NCBI GenBank assembly: GCA_910589415.1
Contig: OU342632.1
Location: 16,371,507-16,435,506 of the forward strand
Reading direction: 5' to 3'
DNA length: 64,000 nt
From: Malachius bipustulatus
Lineage: Eukaryota; Arthropoda; Insecta; Coleoptera; Melyridae
In this document: positions 47,016-59,633 of the stretch, piece after piece
How the letters are laid out: each line of letters opens with the position of its first letter
How positions within the stretch are numbered: position 1 is the first letter of the stretch
The notes under the pieces: model-generated
The model's database searches: none
Told to the model about the DNA's origin: nothing
Seen by the model: only the letters and a program-made list of their open reading frames with translations
Program-made: the position numbers and the translations under genes

Positions 47016-47540
47016 AATAATTTTAATTCAATGCCTTCGCTTCAAATTGTGTTTAATTATTACAATAATTACTAATAACTACTTACTTAGGCCTGGCCAT
47101 GCACGTAGTGATTTTCTTAAATCCAGATATCTCAGAAACGGCTGCTCAAATCAACTCTTACCACGTATGCCTTTTTTTGGTAAAAGACGTTGGAGAATAA
47201 GAATTTTTATTTAAAAGTTAAATACAGAGTGGCCCAAAAAAGATAGTTCGTTTTGAATGTGTTCAAGGTACCGCAGGTGGCGCCCTCTAAATTTTACAAT
47301 AAAAATGGTTGCAGTTTTTAATTTTTCACCCCACAAAAGCCCCTTCAGCCGAATATTGTGAAAATATACCAATTATTAAAAAAGTTATTTAAGAAAAACG
47401 GAAACCAAATTGAACTTTTGACACCCTGTATCTCCGAAATCATCCACTTTTGGACGGAGATAAGTTGGGTTAGATCGGCTTACTTAGGCCTCAGGAATTT
47501 GTGGTAGCTTTTTTTCCGCACCTTTCAGAGACACCCTGTA
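47016..47540 (-). repeat. Right terminal inverted repeat of the 44879 transposon
   Basis: Inverse of 44881-45388, with few differences (for example a slightly longer spacer near 47065). Arms this alike suggest either a fairly young copy or gene conversion between arms. Confidence 0.85.
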
Positions 47541-47542
47541 TA

Positions 47543-48677
47543 AATGCAGATTCTAGAATCTACGAGTAGATGCTGAAAGCTGAACTTAACTTCAGCTGAC
47601 AATCAAATAATATATTATCAATAACTTTGATCGATCAATTGAGGTGTAGATTTAGACAATAATATACACTTATACATGCCAGATTCATGCAGATTCTCAA
47701 TCACCTCCAAGTCATCGACCTTGCCTTTGGCTAGATTGCGATTTCCAATGATCGGCCAATGAGTGGCCATTTTGTCATCGAATTCTGGGTGGGTACTGTT
47801 ATGACTTGTCTACATTCCATTAGGTCCACTATCGGGCATTTTTCTCAAGGCAGCTTTTTTATAGATATTTCTTTCATAGTCGTTTAGATGACTACTCAAT
47901 GATATGTACACCTACCTACCTATATAAAAGTCTTGCGGAGCAAACTGTAAAAAAGTTTAAGGTCTTATTTAGACAAGATTGTTTAAATTATTATTGTAAC
48001 ATTACTGATTAACAGACAGCTTTCTTCACCCTGTTTTGATACAATTAAGCTCTGTTAAAGTTAAAGATTTACGCTCTACAAAACTTAATATTGTCATGAA
48101 TAATTATTTACAAGGTAGTATTTTTGGAACACTGCAGAAAAATTATGTATATGGCGCTAAGTATATGACTCAGTTAAACGTGAAAAATTTTGCGCTTTTT
48201 AGGAGATACTCCCATTTATCTTTCAGGTTTCACTCTTTTTCGTAAGTCATATCACACATAAGTAATTGAAATTTGCACTATTTTCTTCCCACAATAACTC
48301 AATCTGAATAACATCAGCTACAGTTCTAAAATTGTGAATTTAGCCCATTGCACATATCTAGTTCACATGTACTGACTAAATTTAAAAACAATCAAGGAAA
48401 TCTAGATTTTGCATGGTGATAGTCAAGTTTAATTTTATCTATGGACGTCATCTTGGCATTTTCCATCGTTCAGTAGAGAAAGAGAAATTTCAATCAATTG
48501 ATGCATCACACGTTGTACATTTTGGAAAAAATAACAATAAAGCTTAATTCTGTTTGGCAATTTGTATTTTTTTCAAGTAAAGTTTAAGGTTTAGATGTTG
48601 CAATTTTTATATGGTACCCCAAAATGTATAAGTGTAATACATAAATTATTTGCAATTTTTTTCTCTACTGAACGATC
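47543..48677. other. Stretch without a supported gene
   Basis: A minus-strand open run at about 47620-47800 (PIIGNRNLAKGKVDDLEVIE) is less AT-rich and could be an exon, with a weak acceptor (cataacag) at its upstream side. Nothing identifies it. The plus frame at 48036-48245 looks like chance. Confidence 0.3.
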
Positions 48678-49554
48678 TATACCGGGTGTCCCAGACTTAA
48701 TTGACCAGGCCATATCTCATATACAGGTTGAGATAATCGAGCCGAATAAAAGGCATATTATTATAATTCTTCAAGCTGTATAACATGACAGCATGAAAAC
48801 AACCCTCACTCCAACATCTCCTAAGTTACAGCGCCCACCCTTAAAAAAATGAATAGCACCCTGTATATATTTTTGTATATTCAAAACCAGTATTCGATTG
48901 TCTATTCAGATGATTTTTCAGATTCAAAATTGGTTGAGAAATAACCAAGAAAAGGTTCATCAAGGTGGTCATGATTTTTTTTCTCAACTTTCTCTGAATG
49001 ACTTTAACTGTCAAAATTTATCAATATTTAAGTAGTCATAGTTTTTAACAGGCAGGTGATAGTTATTATTATAATTAAAGTCCAAACAATTTATTTAATA
49101 ATAATTCTGATTTATTGGGAAATTTAAAAAAATAAAACAAGAGACAAAGCACTTTATCATGAACCTTAATGATGACTGTGACCTGCTTAAAAACTATGAC
49201 CAAAATATTGATAAATTTTGACAGCTAAAGTCATTCAGAGAAAGTTGAGAAAAAAAATCATGACCACCTTGATGAACCTTTTCTTGGTTATTTCTCAACC
49301 AATTTTGAATCTGAAAAATCATCTGAATAGACAATCGAATACTGGTTTTGAATATACAAAAATATATACAGGGTGCTATTCATTTTTTTAAGGGTGGGCG
49401 CTGTAACTTAGGGGATGTTGGAGTGGGGGTTGTTTTCATGCTGTCATGTTATACAGTTTGAAAAATTATAATAATATGCCTTTTATTCGGCTCGATTATC
49501 TCAACCTGTATATGAGATATGGCCTGGTCAATTAAGTCTGGGACACCCGGTATA
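48678..49554. mobile_element. 877-bp foldback, arms of about 365 bases
   Basis: tataccgggtgtcccagac at the left reads inverted gtctgggacacccggtata at the right. The arms stay almost identical through gttgagataatcgagccg, gacagcatgaaaaca, ccagtattcgattgtctat and aggttcatcaaggtgg to a short loop of about 130 bases near 49100. It is non-coding, with an internal tgaatagcaccctgtata repeat of the end motif. Confidence 0.9.
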
Positions 49555-49724
49555 TAGCAACTCCAATATAGCTTGGAAAAGAGCCGAGTTTCTCAATTTT
49601 TTCAAATGACAGGCCCTATATTACGTCAGCGCTTTCGAAAACAGGTATTTTAAAAAAGACGAATTCTATGACATGTTATTACAACATAAGATTGGATTAA
49701 TTTGTTTTAATTCAAACTAGGTTT

Positions 49725-51253
49725 TATACAGGATCGTAGTGCTTATAACTTAAAATTATTTTGGACTACATGTTGTCTCATATGAGAGTGGTTTATCAAA
49801 GTTATGTTTTCCCTGAGACCCTATAGGAGGAAATGCAAGGGAATGGGAGTACCCATTAGGAATGAATAACATCTCTACACGTTAAGTTTTGCCGATGACC
49901 AGGTTGTAGCGGAACAGGATGATGCAGACCTCTCCTATATGATCCGCAAACTTAAAGAAAGAATGTTCAAAGAACGGTTTAAGCATCAACTTGTCCAAGA
50001 CAGAGTACGTCGCTGTAGGAACGAATGACAACCTTGACCAGGAAATCTCCGAGACGGAAAAAATAAAAGGCTCAAAAACCTTTAAATATCTCGGCTTCAC
50101 CATCTCCCAAGACGGAAAAACAACAGAAGAAATAAAAAATAGACTGAGTCAAACAAGAGTCTGTGTATAAGGCAGTTAAATGGGGTTCTGTGGAACACAC
50201 ATATCACAAAAAATACAAAAAAACGGATATTTAACACCTTAGTCAGAAGTATTACTATTTACTCGTATCACCTATGGATACGAGAACTGGATTATCAACA
50301 AAAAGGTTCAGAGCCAAATTACTGCCACAGAAATGGAATATTGGAGACGATGTAATCAAGTCACAAGAAGAGATCATATACCAAACGAGAAGGTGAGAAG
50401 GAGAATGTCAGTGAAGGACGACATACTCAATTACATAGAGGAAAAACGTCTCATATGGTATGGCCATGTCAGAAGAGCACCTCGGGATAGATGTATAGCT
50501 AGAGTTACAGACTTGAGCCCCCCAGGACGGAGAAAACGCGGGAGACCTATGAAGTCATTCCGTGACGAAGTAGATCATGCAATGGAGAGAAAGAGTCTAG
50601 ATGACGGAAGCTGTAACAACAGGGAGGAATGGAAAGATCGGCTGAGTAGAAAAAATAAGATTGGATTGTACAGTTTGTGTTTAATTTGACACGTTTTGGA
50701 GTTATAAACAAGTGAAAATCGCAATTTTCAAAGTTTAAGGCTCTGTACAACGAAAACGGCTCAAGATAGAGGAAAATGGCTATCATGTCCCTGCTTCAAC
50801 TTTTTATGTACTATCTTATGATGTAGATTAAATAATTAAATTTATACAGGGTGATAAAAATCTGAAAAAATCTGATATTTCTCAACTCTTCGCTAAATAA
50901 ATAAAAAAATACATTTCAAATGTTTCTGCACCATGGAATAGAATATAAAAAGTTTAAATAGGGACATGTCAGGCGTTTTCTTCTATCGTGAGCCGTTTTC
51001 GTTTTTCGTTTTCGTGGTACAGGGCCGTGAACTTCAAAAATGACGATTTTCACTTGTTTGTAACTCACAAACTTCTGAATTTAAACACCAACTGTAAAAC
51101 CAATCTTATTTTTTCTTCTCAGATAATCTAAAAATATAATAATATAGAAGCATTTGATTAAAAAAAAACATAACTTTGATATGTTACTCTCATATTGGAC
51201 ATCCTGCGTGTAGTCAAAAATTTTTTACGTTATAGGCACTACGACCCTGTATA
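49725..51253. mobile_element. Foldback element holding a reverse transcriptase fragment
   Basis: Left end tatacaggatcgtagtgctt and inverted right end cactacgaccctgtata. The arm pairs atcaaagttatgttt (49797) with aacataactttgat (51168), then is interrupted on the left by RT sequence, then resumes at about 50644 with aaaaaataagattgga, pairing with caatcttattttttc (51100). The aacaagtgaaaatcg / cgattttcacttgttt and acgaaaacggctca / gagccgttttcgt blocks also pair. The right arm keeps about 45 bases opposite the RT insert. Confidence 0.8.
49813..50665 (+). pseudogene. Non-LTR reverse transcriptase C-terminal fragment
   Basis: With frame changes it reads a catalytic block like FADDQVVAEQDDADLSYMI, then SINLSKTEYVAVG, then KTFKYLGFTISQDGKTTEE, then (one open frame, 50333-50689) EYWRRCNQVTRRDHIPNEKV, EEKRLIWYGHVRRAPRDR and SPPGRRKRGRPMKSFRDEV. 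This is the order in the end of RTE-like insect LINE polymerases: palm, thumb, then the GH-R and RRKRGRP motifs. It is truncated on both sides by the arms of the host foldback. Different from the LINE at 41725. Confidence 0.8.
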
Positions 51254-52223
51254 AAATCGAGCTTCGAAAATTTCTAAATCGCGCACAAATGAGGCACACA
51301 GTACGAGGCGGTAGTGACACCCCACCCTGTATAATACAAGATCTCATTAACGGAAACAGCATTTTTCTACTCTTATTGCATTATAATATCCCAATTATTA
51401 GAGCTTTTTGGATGAATTATGAAGGTTATTATTAGTATGTCGAATTATGGTTCATAATACCCGGCTCTTGTCCAATCACCTACTAGCAATTCATAATACC
51501 CGCTCGTGGGCCAATCAAAAGCTGCAAATTTGATAAGCAAGGCAAAGCTGTGAATAGGAACGATAACTGATATTTCTCAGAATCCACGCGTACGCAGTCG
51601 GTACTCGGTACTCGAAGTTGTTCCAAGAAGTAAAATAAAAAAAATATATATTTTGATTAAAATTTGTTTGTTTTTATATAAAAGAGTAGAAAAAGCATAG
51701 TAATATATTCGTGAATTAGAATACGGTAGGCGACTAAAATATTTTAGACTTGCAGATTATTATGAGTATGGGTCTTGCCAGCTAAACTAGCCATGACGTC
51801 ACGAATAACAACATATTTATACCAACCTTAGTTACACAATGCACATACACCTCTGAGCGTGTGATGATATGATTTGAGGTGGTAGTACTGAACCATGTAG
51901 TCGGATTTATTCGGATGAAAGTAACTAACTGTCACATTATCACTTTCTGCATAATTTTTATGAATATCATTCACGTGAATATTTCTCTTCTTATTCCGAA
52001 TATTTCGGTGTGGGTGGGTTACCGATATTCGTTTATTTGCGTTATGCTATCTGCCACTCGTGGAACATTAATAATTATCAGCAATTATCAGTTCTATTAA
52101 TTAGTTTATTACCTGACCCAACCTATGAACTGAGTCATTCATCCTGTCTTGAAAACTGGCAACCTTGCACTTTTATCAATTTATTATCAATGACGTCATG
52201 GCCACTTTAGTCGACAGGATGCA
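51254..52223. other. Gene-free stretch with one transposon-like end
   Basis: caccccaccctgtataatac near 51322 looks like the right end of another CAGGGTG element without a partner. Open frames 51879-52100 and 52010-52210 are overlapping and unrecognised. Confidence 0.4.
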
Positions 52224-52627
52224 TAAGGGAGCTCAATGATTAATTGTCACCACATTCGATTGTTCACTATTTGTATACGTTTGTCCACTCGAAACTTTCG
52301 TTTGTCCCTCCCCTCACCCCTTCCCCATCAAAGAATAGTTATGACCAAATTGGAAAACTTCACAGCAGCACCAAATACGATTTAAAAAAAATCAAGCGGT
52401 CTTAGTTTGTCTACAATTTGTCCAATTTTGTCCAACCAAAATTTTCGTTTGTCCGTCCACTTTCAAAAAATGACGATTTTTAAAATTTGATGTAACTTTT
52501 TTTTTTAATGGTGGCCAAAAGAAAATTTTTGTTGTTCAAACGTGGACAAATCGTCCGATAACGAATGCCGTTTGTATTTATAGAAAATCACACTTAGGGG
52601 TGTTAACTTCACTGAGCTCCCTAAGGG
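52224..52627. mobile_element. MITE with short inverted ends and GTTTGTCC repeats
   Basis: aagggagctcaatga at the left and tcactgagctccctaa at the right form a 14-base inverted repeat. Inside, variants of tttgtccactcgaaactttcg and tttgtccgtccac recur at least five times, mostly in the same direction, with one inverted acgtggacaaatcg near the right. No long palindrome, unlike its neighbours. Confidence 0.65.
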
Positions 52628-53551
52628 TTATTTTTTGAAAATTTTCAGATCCCAGTTATGCGTCAGCTTTTAGAGGTAGGTGAATGCGTCTACTGAAAAC
52701 TCATCGTAAATCACCCTATAATATAATGTAGTAATGGTTGAGAGATTGCATGCAAATAAGAATAGTGTAGACATAGTATTAGTAGCTAATTTAATAATAA
52801 TCGCGCCCAATCGCGGATGATTTGCCACTTGGCATCTGCAGTTATAACATGTGATTACATGAATAGCTGATAGGATGGATGTCGAATGAATCCTAGCTTA
52901 TTATATACGCATTGTGTATGCGGAGAATAAAAACAAGACACAATAAAGTTGAGAAGGAACGCAGATCAAAGCTTCTACAAACACAAGCCGCTCGAGGAAT
53001 GTAAACTCCTCTACGGGTGACTTAATGAAAAGCGATTAGTTGCCGCGAAAATCCCTAATTATATTTTGGCGATATAATATAAATTTTTATTGTCAGGGAA
53101 TTGTCATAAATAATAGGATTGAATTTTCCATTTGGGATTTTTTTTAATCTTCTGACTGAAAGTACCTACTTACGAGATATAAAATTCTGTTTTAAAGTTT
53201 TTTTTTTTAGTTATAAGTATGAACAATTGTACCTACTTCATGCAAAAGTGAAATAATATTTATTGGAAAATGTATAGGTACTCAAAATAATGACAATTCT
53301 AACATATTGTTTGAATGTTTCTATTTTTTTTTTAAATGAATCAAATTATAATTTTATCAATTTAAGGTTCCTAGATTTTTTGATAACGAACAACGAATTA
53401 ATAATGAATGAAAAACAATATGACGGCCAAAAGAAAAATAAAAGTTCCTTATGAAAACTTTCGCATCTGCTCGGCCTTGAAATTATTTATAAATGTCAGA
53501 TAGATGATAGCTATTGACGTCTTATATGTAAACCTAAGAATAGTAGTGTAT

Positions 53552-54748
53552 TATACAAGGTGATTCAGTAATGAGTACCATAAATGATACGGGGTGTACC
53601 TACTGTCAAAATAATACGAAAACCAAGAATAACTTTTTTTCCAAAAGTGCTTCCCTAACAAGATACAGGGTGTGAAAGGGTCGATTTGGAAAACACTTAT
53701 TTGATCGTATCTTCTAACTGGGTTGAACTATTTAATTCATTTTTGGTAGACATCTACTACATAATAAGGACCGTAAACGGACAAAATTTTGTCGCATTTG
53801 AACAATCCAGTGGCGTAGAATTGGGGGTCATGTGACACTTTTTCCCCCAAAAAAAAGTTGCTGTTGGGTTTTTTCTCATTTTTATTTGGTTATTAGTATT
53901 ATTGGTTCAAATACCACAAAAAAGGTACACTTGTTTCATTTGCCCAGAAGCGTCCGTTTCCGAGATATTCTGACTTGCGTGTAACTATGTGAAATACCAA
54001 GTTGCAAAATTATCACAGAAAAAGTTTTATTAACAACCAAATAAAATACTTAAAGTCGAATACATCTACCTACGTAAGTTTATAATTAACTGAAAAATAA
54101 TAAAAATAAAATTAAAGTAAGTTTTACTTTAATTTAATTTAATTTAATTTAATTTAATTTTTTTTTACTTTTTTTTTTTACTCGCCATTAGAAAACCTTT
54201 CCATGTCTTTAGCTTTTTTGATAATTTACTTTTTGACAAGTTAGTTTTTTAATTGTGAATTATTGATAAATAAGGCGCCTTGATAATTTTATTTGCAGTT
54301 TAATATTTCACATAGTTACACGCAAGTCAGAATATCTCGGAAACGGACGCTTCTGGGCAAATGAAACAAGTGTACCTTTTTTGTGGTATTTGAACCAATA
54401 ATACTAAAAACCAAATAAAAATGGGAAAAAACCCAACAGCAACTTTTTTTTGGGGGAAAAAGTGTCACATGACCCCCAATTCTACACCACTGGATTGTTC
54501 AAATGCGACAAAATTTTGTCCGTTTACGGTCCTTATTATGTAGTAGATGTCTACCAAAAATGAATTAAATAGTTCAACCCAGTTAGAAGATACGATCAAA
54601 TAAGTGTTTTCCAAATCAACCCTTTCACACCCTGTATCTTGTTAGGGAAGCACTTTTGGAAAAAAAGTTATTCTTGGTTTTCGTATTATTTTGACAGTAG
54701 GTACACCCCGTATCATTTATGGTACTCATTACTGAATCACCTTGTATG
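53552..54748. mobile_element. 1.2-kb foldback, arms of about 450 bases
   Basis: tatacaaggtgattcagtaa at the left returns as ttactgaatcaccttgtat. Near-identical arms include cggggtgtacctactgtc, gcttccctaacaagatac, accgtaaacggacaaaat, gggggtcatgtgacac and gtccgtttccgagatattc. The unpaired centre holds a (TTTAA)n microsatellite. Confidence 0.9.
54128..54160 (+). repeat. (TTTAA)n microsatellite
   Basis: Six consecutive TTTAA-type units in the loop of the 53552 foldback, followed by a T run. Confidence 0.9.
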
Positions 54749-57700
54749 TAATTATATGTAAACCTATATTCTTCAATGAGCGAAGAATGATAGCTATTAT
54801 CCACGAGAACGAAAATTTCAATTGAAACGTTTGAGTGAATAATAGCTATTCTTTCGAGATGAAGACGTTATTTTCACTTCGACCTTTTGAGAAAATCATT
54901 AGTTAAAAAAAAAACTTTTTAATAGAATTATTTTCTTGATATTTGCGTTGTTATCTTTTGATACTTGCTTGGCCTTGTCGGTTTGATTGATTGTGGTTCG
55001 ATTCGAACTTCGACTACTCCGAGTGAAATGACAGTGACAGTAATGAATGATATTTTTGCGCTGGTGGCTGGCGTTGATTGAAGCGTATATACTGCGCGCA
55101 TTTAAATTATTGATTTTTCAGCTTTATTCACAATAATTAACATATACAGGCACAATAATGAGGATTGGGCTTTATCCGAATCAGAATGTATTTGAAACTA
55201 TAAACGATCGGTAATAGGTTGAAGATAAGCAAAGAGCGTTTCAATAGTTAGTCGGGCGATAGGTGGCCGTGGTGTTATCTTAACATGTTTGACGTCACGC
55301 AGTTTATTTCGAAATTAAATTCTCAAAATGCCGAGCAGTGATTGGCTTAAATAGAACATTCCCTCATGGCATGGGGAATGTACGTTATTAGTTAACTGAA
55401 ATTGGTAGTATACAGAACGTATACTAAATGGTAGAAGAGAAAACAATTCTTGGATTTTCAATAATAAAAAAGATTTATACCTATTAAAATCTCGATTTTT
55501 CAGTTTTTCAGTACACTTCAGCAACGATTGAAATTAACAAAAAAATTGTTTTAGATTTTTAATAAATATAAAATTGGGAAACTTTTCTCCTATTTAACTA
55601 ACTCTGTATCTCTTATGGTTTACGAAATTTTGATGGTAGACAAGTTATAAGTGGCCATTTTGTATATTAATTTAAGTAATATTATTTTATTTTAAGTAAT
55701 TAAACTACTTATCAAAATTATGCTTGAATTCTTACAAATGGTGTTGATGCCATTATTTTTCTATAATTATTGGACTCAATTAATTATAATTCTGGTTAGG
55801 TGTATACGTATACTAATGATTTACTGATTTTCTCTGGAGATGAAAGAGTTCTCACCGAAAGAATCATCATTCCAAGCACATAAAGCTTTTTTGCCAAGGG
55901 TTCGCCAAAATTACTTTGCGCTTTATTAGCTAAAACACTCCAGCTAATAAAGACTGGACAAGCTATGTGCTGTCCACACGTTCTCAACGATAATTTTTCT
56001 AATGTTTAGAATAAATGAGTGAAACAATGGACAGTCGTATATCCACATAATTGGCACATAAATCAGACGTAAATGACCGAAATGAAGTTTCGTGGCTGGG
56101 TCGTCGTTCAATGTCAAGGACAGAAACAAATCAGGATTCAGAGAGCGTAGGGGTTTCGGAGATTCAGACAGATTTTGAACAGACTTGGTTGGGTATTATA
56201 AAATTTCCAACAAGTGCAAGGTTGCCACCGTCGACGCAGAAGTACCTACTGAAAAATTGGAACACAATTCTTATTAACACAAGGAATAAATATTGTTGAT
56301 AATAATTAACGTATAATTAATGATCGTTTTCTTGATTAGTACCTATTAGTTATATTTATTTAATGGATTGTTTAATTAATTTTCCATTACAAATTTTAAT
56401 TGGCTAGAAGATTAGACATGACTTTAGTTTGATTTAATTTTTGATTAATTAAAGATTTCCATATGAAGACAGTAATTTTTATAATGACAGAATATTAAAG
56501 CTTACAAAAGATATCAAAGCTATCTGACTTTCAAGGATTCAATTATACAATATGAGAAAATGAATCGTTGATTAAAAGGAGCGTGATCAAAGCTCATTCG
56601 ATTGTCGAAGGATTCAGTTACTCTATGGAAAGACGTTTAATTCTTTTTATTAGTGATCTTGAATATGAAAATTATGCAGAATCGATTAATTTACCTACAA
56701 ATTAAGTGATACTGACAAAAGTAATGGTAGAAAGAAAGAAAAAATATTTCTAAGGCTTGAAGAAGCAGGCAATGATAATGAAACTAAAATGCTAGATCAA
56801 AATAAAGATTTGCTAGTAAAAAATAGTCCACCACAAATGCTAATTGAACTAAGATTAAGTTTCATGAATGAACTGCATGAGTTTCCTATAGAACCTGCTT
56901 GACTTTAAATACTTTTGTAACATTTCAACGAGTAAAATATCTTAGTACCTTTTCAAAATCGAATAAAATTTATTAATTTTCCTATGCTTACCTACATCCT
57001 TCTGTTGATTTGGTCAAGGCGGCATCCTCGTGCAGTCGTCCATACGACCCTCCCAGTTTACGACTTGTCATGTAAGTTATTCAGGTAGCGTCGCTGAAAC
57101 GTAGTCATATGTGGGAATAAATTTTGCATTTGCCATTATCTTGATACACTTATAAAGAAACTTGTTGCTTTTAAGGAATTGTTTGTCTGAATTAATTCCA
57201 CGAAAGCTGCCCGAGAAGACTCGTGGTCTTTATGGCTTCGTTTGGATTCGCGGATAGGAAGAGAAGTGAAATAAACAGACGAGGACTTTGATGGTTGGTA
57301 TATACACAGCAGGTAAATGGTATTCAAATTTATGGGTAAAAACCACCGTAATAGGAAAGATAAATCCTCATATAGTAGTAAACACATTTGTCTACATAAG
57401 CGTAATTACATCTTTATACCATGTCGATTAAACTATTACTGGATTATTACAATATTTATAATGTTTTATGGTTTTCTTATATGGATGTGATAATTAAGTA
57501 TGACATCGGGCTTCTTCTAATAAAATGCCTCGGGGATGAAATTATGATCTTGATATTATGTACTTATGAGTATGCACTTACCTAAGAATTATATACATAG
57601 CTTAGGAGTATCCTGATAACCACATACATAAGTAATAAGTAGTGGGTTTCGTACAAGGTAATTTCGAAATTACGCATAAACATCTTGCGTGGTCCACGAG

Positions 57701-58185
57701 TTTTAAATTCTGAAGCCAATGAAAAACAATAAGAATACTCCTTAAACGTTACTCTTCTCTAGATACTGTAATATATCGGATTTAATTCCGGTTGAATTCT
57801 ATTTAATTATTAGTTATGGCAGTGCACTTTCTGCGGTATTAACTTTGTCAAAATCTTCTTGTGTATTTATTTGATTTTCATATTAAAGTGTTAGTCATAA
57901 AGAACTTTGTTTTCAAATTGATTTCGCCAGAATTCAACTGCAGCCTTCAACTGTATTTGAAGATCTTAAAGCTTTTCTTATAAATCTAAGAAGGTCACCA
58001 CTTTTATTAGCACTTCTCCGAAACGAGTAAGTCGAATACAAGAACGGTTTCTTAACCTTGAATATTTCTCAATTTTGAAAGACCAGATGCACCTCTTCTG
58101 GATCACTTGTTTTTTTTTTTGGAAAGATGTGGAAACATTGCTTCAAAAAGAGCACTTAAATCGTTACGGAACTACTAGAAAGGAT
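54749..58185. other. Gene-free stretch
   Basis: No gene recognised. Open frames 55315-55524, 55796-56129 (minus), 56051-56299 (plus) and 57136-57387 (minus) have no ATG in good context, no domain, or both. The patch 56050-56250 is less AT-rich and could hide an exon, but no paired splice sites support it. Confidence 0.4.
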
Positions 58186-58823
58186 ATACAGGGTGGCCTA
58201 GCGAAAACGTACCGGGCCTAATAACTTGAAAACTGAAGATGTACGCGAAAAACGCCGAAACAGGTCGATTTTGTTATCAAGGGGGACATATTTTCATGAC
58301 AAATTTAACTACCCAAGTTCACCCCCTTGGCAAGGGTAGCCACCCCTTTGCTTATCATCATAGGGAACAGCTATTGAGTGATACATCATTTGAAAGCTAC
58401 TTGAATTCTCTTTACATTTACAACGATATCCAACATTTTGGGTTTCACTTACATACAGGCTGGCCCAACGAAAACATTTTTTTTGGGCCATCCTGTATGT
58501 AAGTGAAACCCAAAATGTTGGATATCGTTAAGAGAATTCAAGTAGCTTTCAAATGATGTATGTGAGCGAAACCCAAAATTTTGGATATCGTTGTAAAGAG
58601 AATTCGAGTGGCTTTAAAATGATGTATCACCCGATATCTGTTCCCTATGATGATAAGCAAAGGGGTAGCTACCCCTGCCAAGGAGATGAGCTTGGGTAGT
58701 TAAATTTGTCACGAAAATATGTCCCCCTCGCTAACAAAATCGACCTGTTTCGGCGTTTTTCGCGTACATCTTCAGTTTTCATGTTATTAGGCCCGGTACG
58801 TTTTCGCTGGGCCACCCTGTATA
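58186..58823. mobile_element. 638-bp foldback with a duplicated arm segment
   Basis: tatacagggtggcctagcga and its inverse cgctgggccaccctgtata enclose arms sharing aacgtaccgggcctaataac, gcgaaaaacgccgaaacagg, aaggggtggctacc-like and tgataagcaaagggg. At the centre (about 58455-58500) a second small palindrome contains two more end-like motifs (acaggctggccc and gggccatcctgt). A 63-base unit beginning gaaacccaaaa is tandemly duplicated in the right arm only (58505 and 58568). Confidence 0.85.
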
Positions 58824-59167
58824 GATAGAGAAACAGATTGGAGGAGCAAAAATGCAGAAAATGATGAGCATATTGTGCCATTACAGTCTCCTCGAATTAT
58901 CTTTAAGGGATCTTTAAGAAAAGTCTGGTAAGAGTTAAAGAAATGAAGAAATGGTGACCTCAGTACCTAAGAGACGCTAATTTAAACCACCCTAATTAAT
59001 TAGAGAAGTACCTACGTCAGAGAAGATTTCTATATTTGTGAGAGAACACTTGAAATGACAACTTGGTCATTGAGCTGTTTTTAATTTTAAATGGTTAATA
59101 AATTTATGCAATCGAGTAATTAAGGACTTGTGAGCGTCTGGAGGGGACTTTGAGTCTTGCAAAATAC

Positions 59168-59607
59168 TGAAATAAAAATAAAAATAAAATAAAAAGGCAC
59201 GGTGGGTTAGGCTTGCGCCATAGGATACACCCCAGACAGCCAAAATGCATGCCAAAAATGAGTGCAGTGCCCCCCGGTGTGCATGATGTAGGTTAAGCCC
59301 CTACTAGGCGTTGCTAGACAAAAGATGAATGACATGTTGTCAGAAAACATGCCATCCATTTATGTTGTGCTGTGAGCAGAGGCGGAAATTGTAGACACGT
59401 GTTTCGTCCTGTTTGGGACTCTTCAGTACAATGTATCTACCAACACACAGCACAGTTTAGATCACGGATCCCGTGAGCAGAATGCAATGAAATAAAAATA
59501 AAAATAAAATAAAAAGGCACGGTGGGTTAGGCTTGCGCCATAGGATACACCCCAGACAGCCATAATGCATGCCAAAAATGAGTGCAGTGCCCCCCGGTGT
59601 GCATGAA
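59168..59607. repeat. Direct repeat of about 119 bases, 321 bases apart
   Basis: Copies at 59168-59286 and 59489-59607 run from an (AAATAA)n stretch through ggcacggtgggttaggcttg to gtgccccccggtgtgcatga, with one or two differences. The spacer holds gtagacacgtgtttcgtcctg, related to the module in the loop of the 9404 hairpin. The layout resembles a SINE or miniature element flanked by its own repeats, but I cannot name the family. Confidence 0.8.
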
Positions 59608-59633
59608 GTATTAAGTAAAAAGTAAAATACTGT

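Larger units (their letters stand above)
44879..47542 (-). mobile_element. 2.66-kb DNA transposon with ~0.5-kb inverted repeats
   Basis: The ends tatacagggtgtctctgaaa and its inverse tttcagagacaccctgtata enclose long near-perfect inverted arms and a DDE transposase reading leftward. TA at each end fits the TA target duplication of Tc1/mariner-like transposons. A tRNA-derived SINE has inserted between the transposase start and the right arm. The terminal motif is the one shared by many of the small non-autonomous foldbacks in this window, but the sequences inside differ. Confidence 0.88.
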
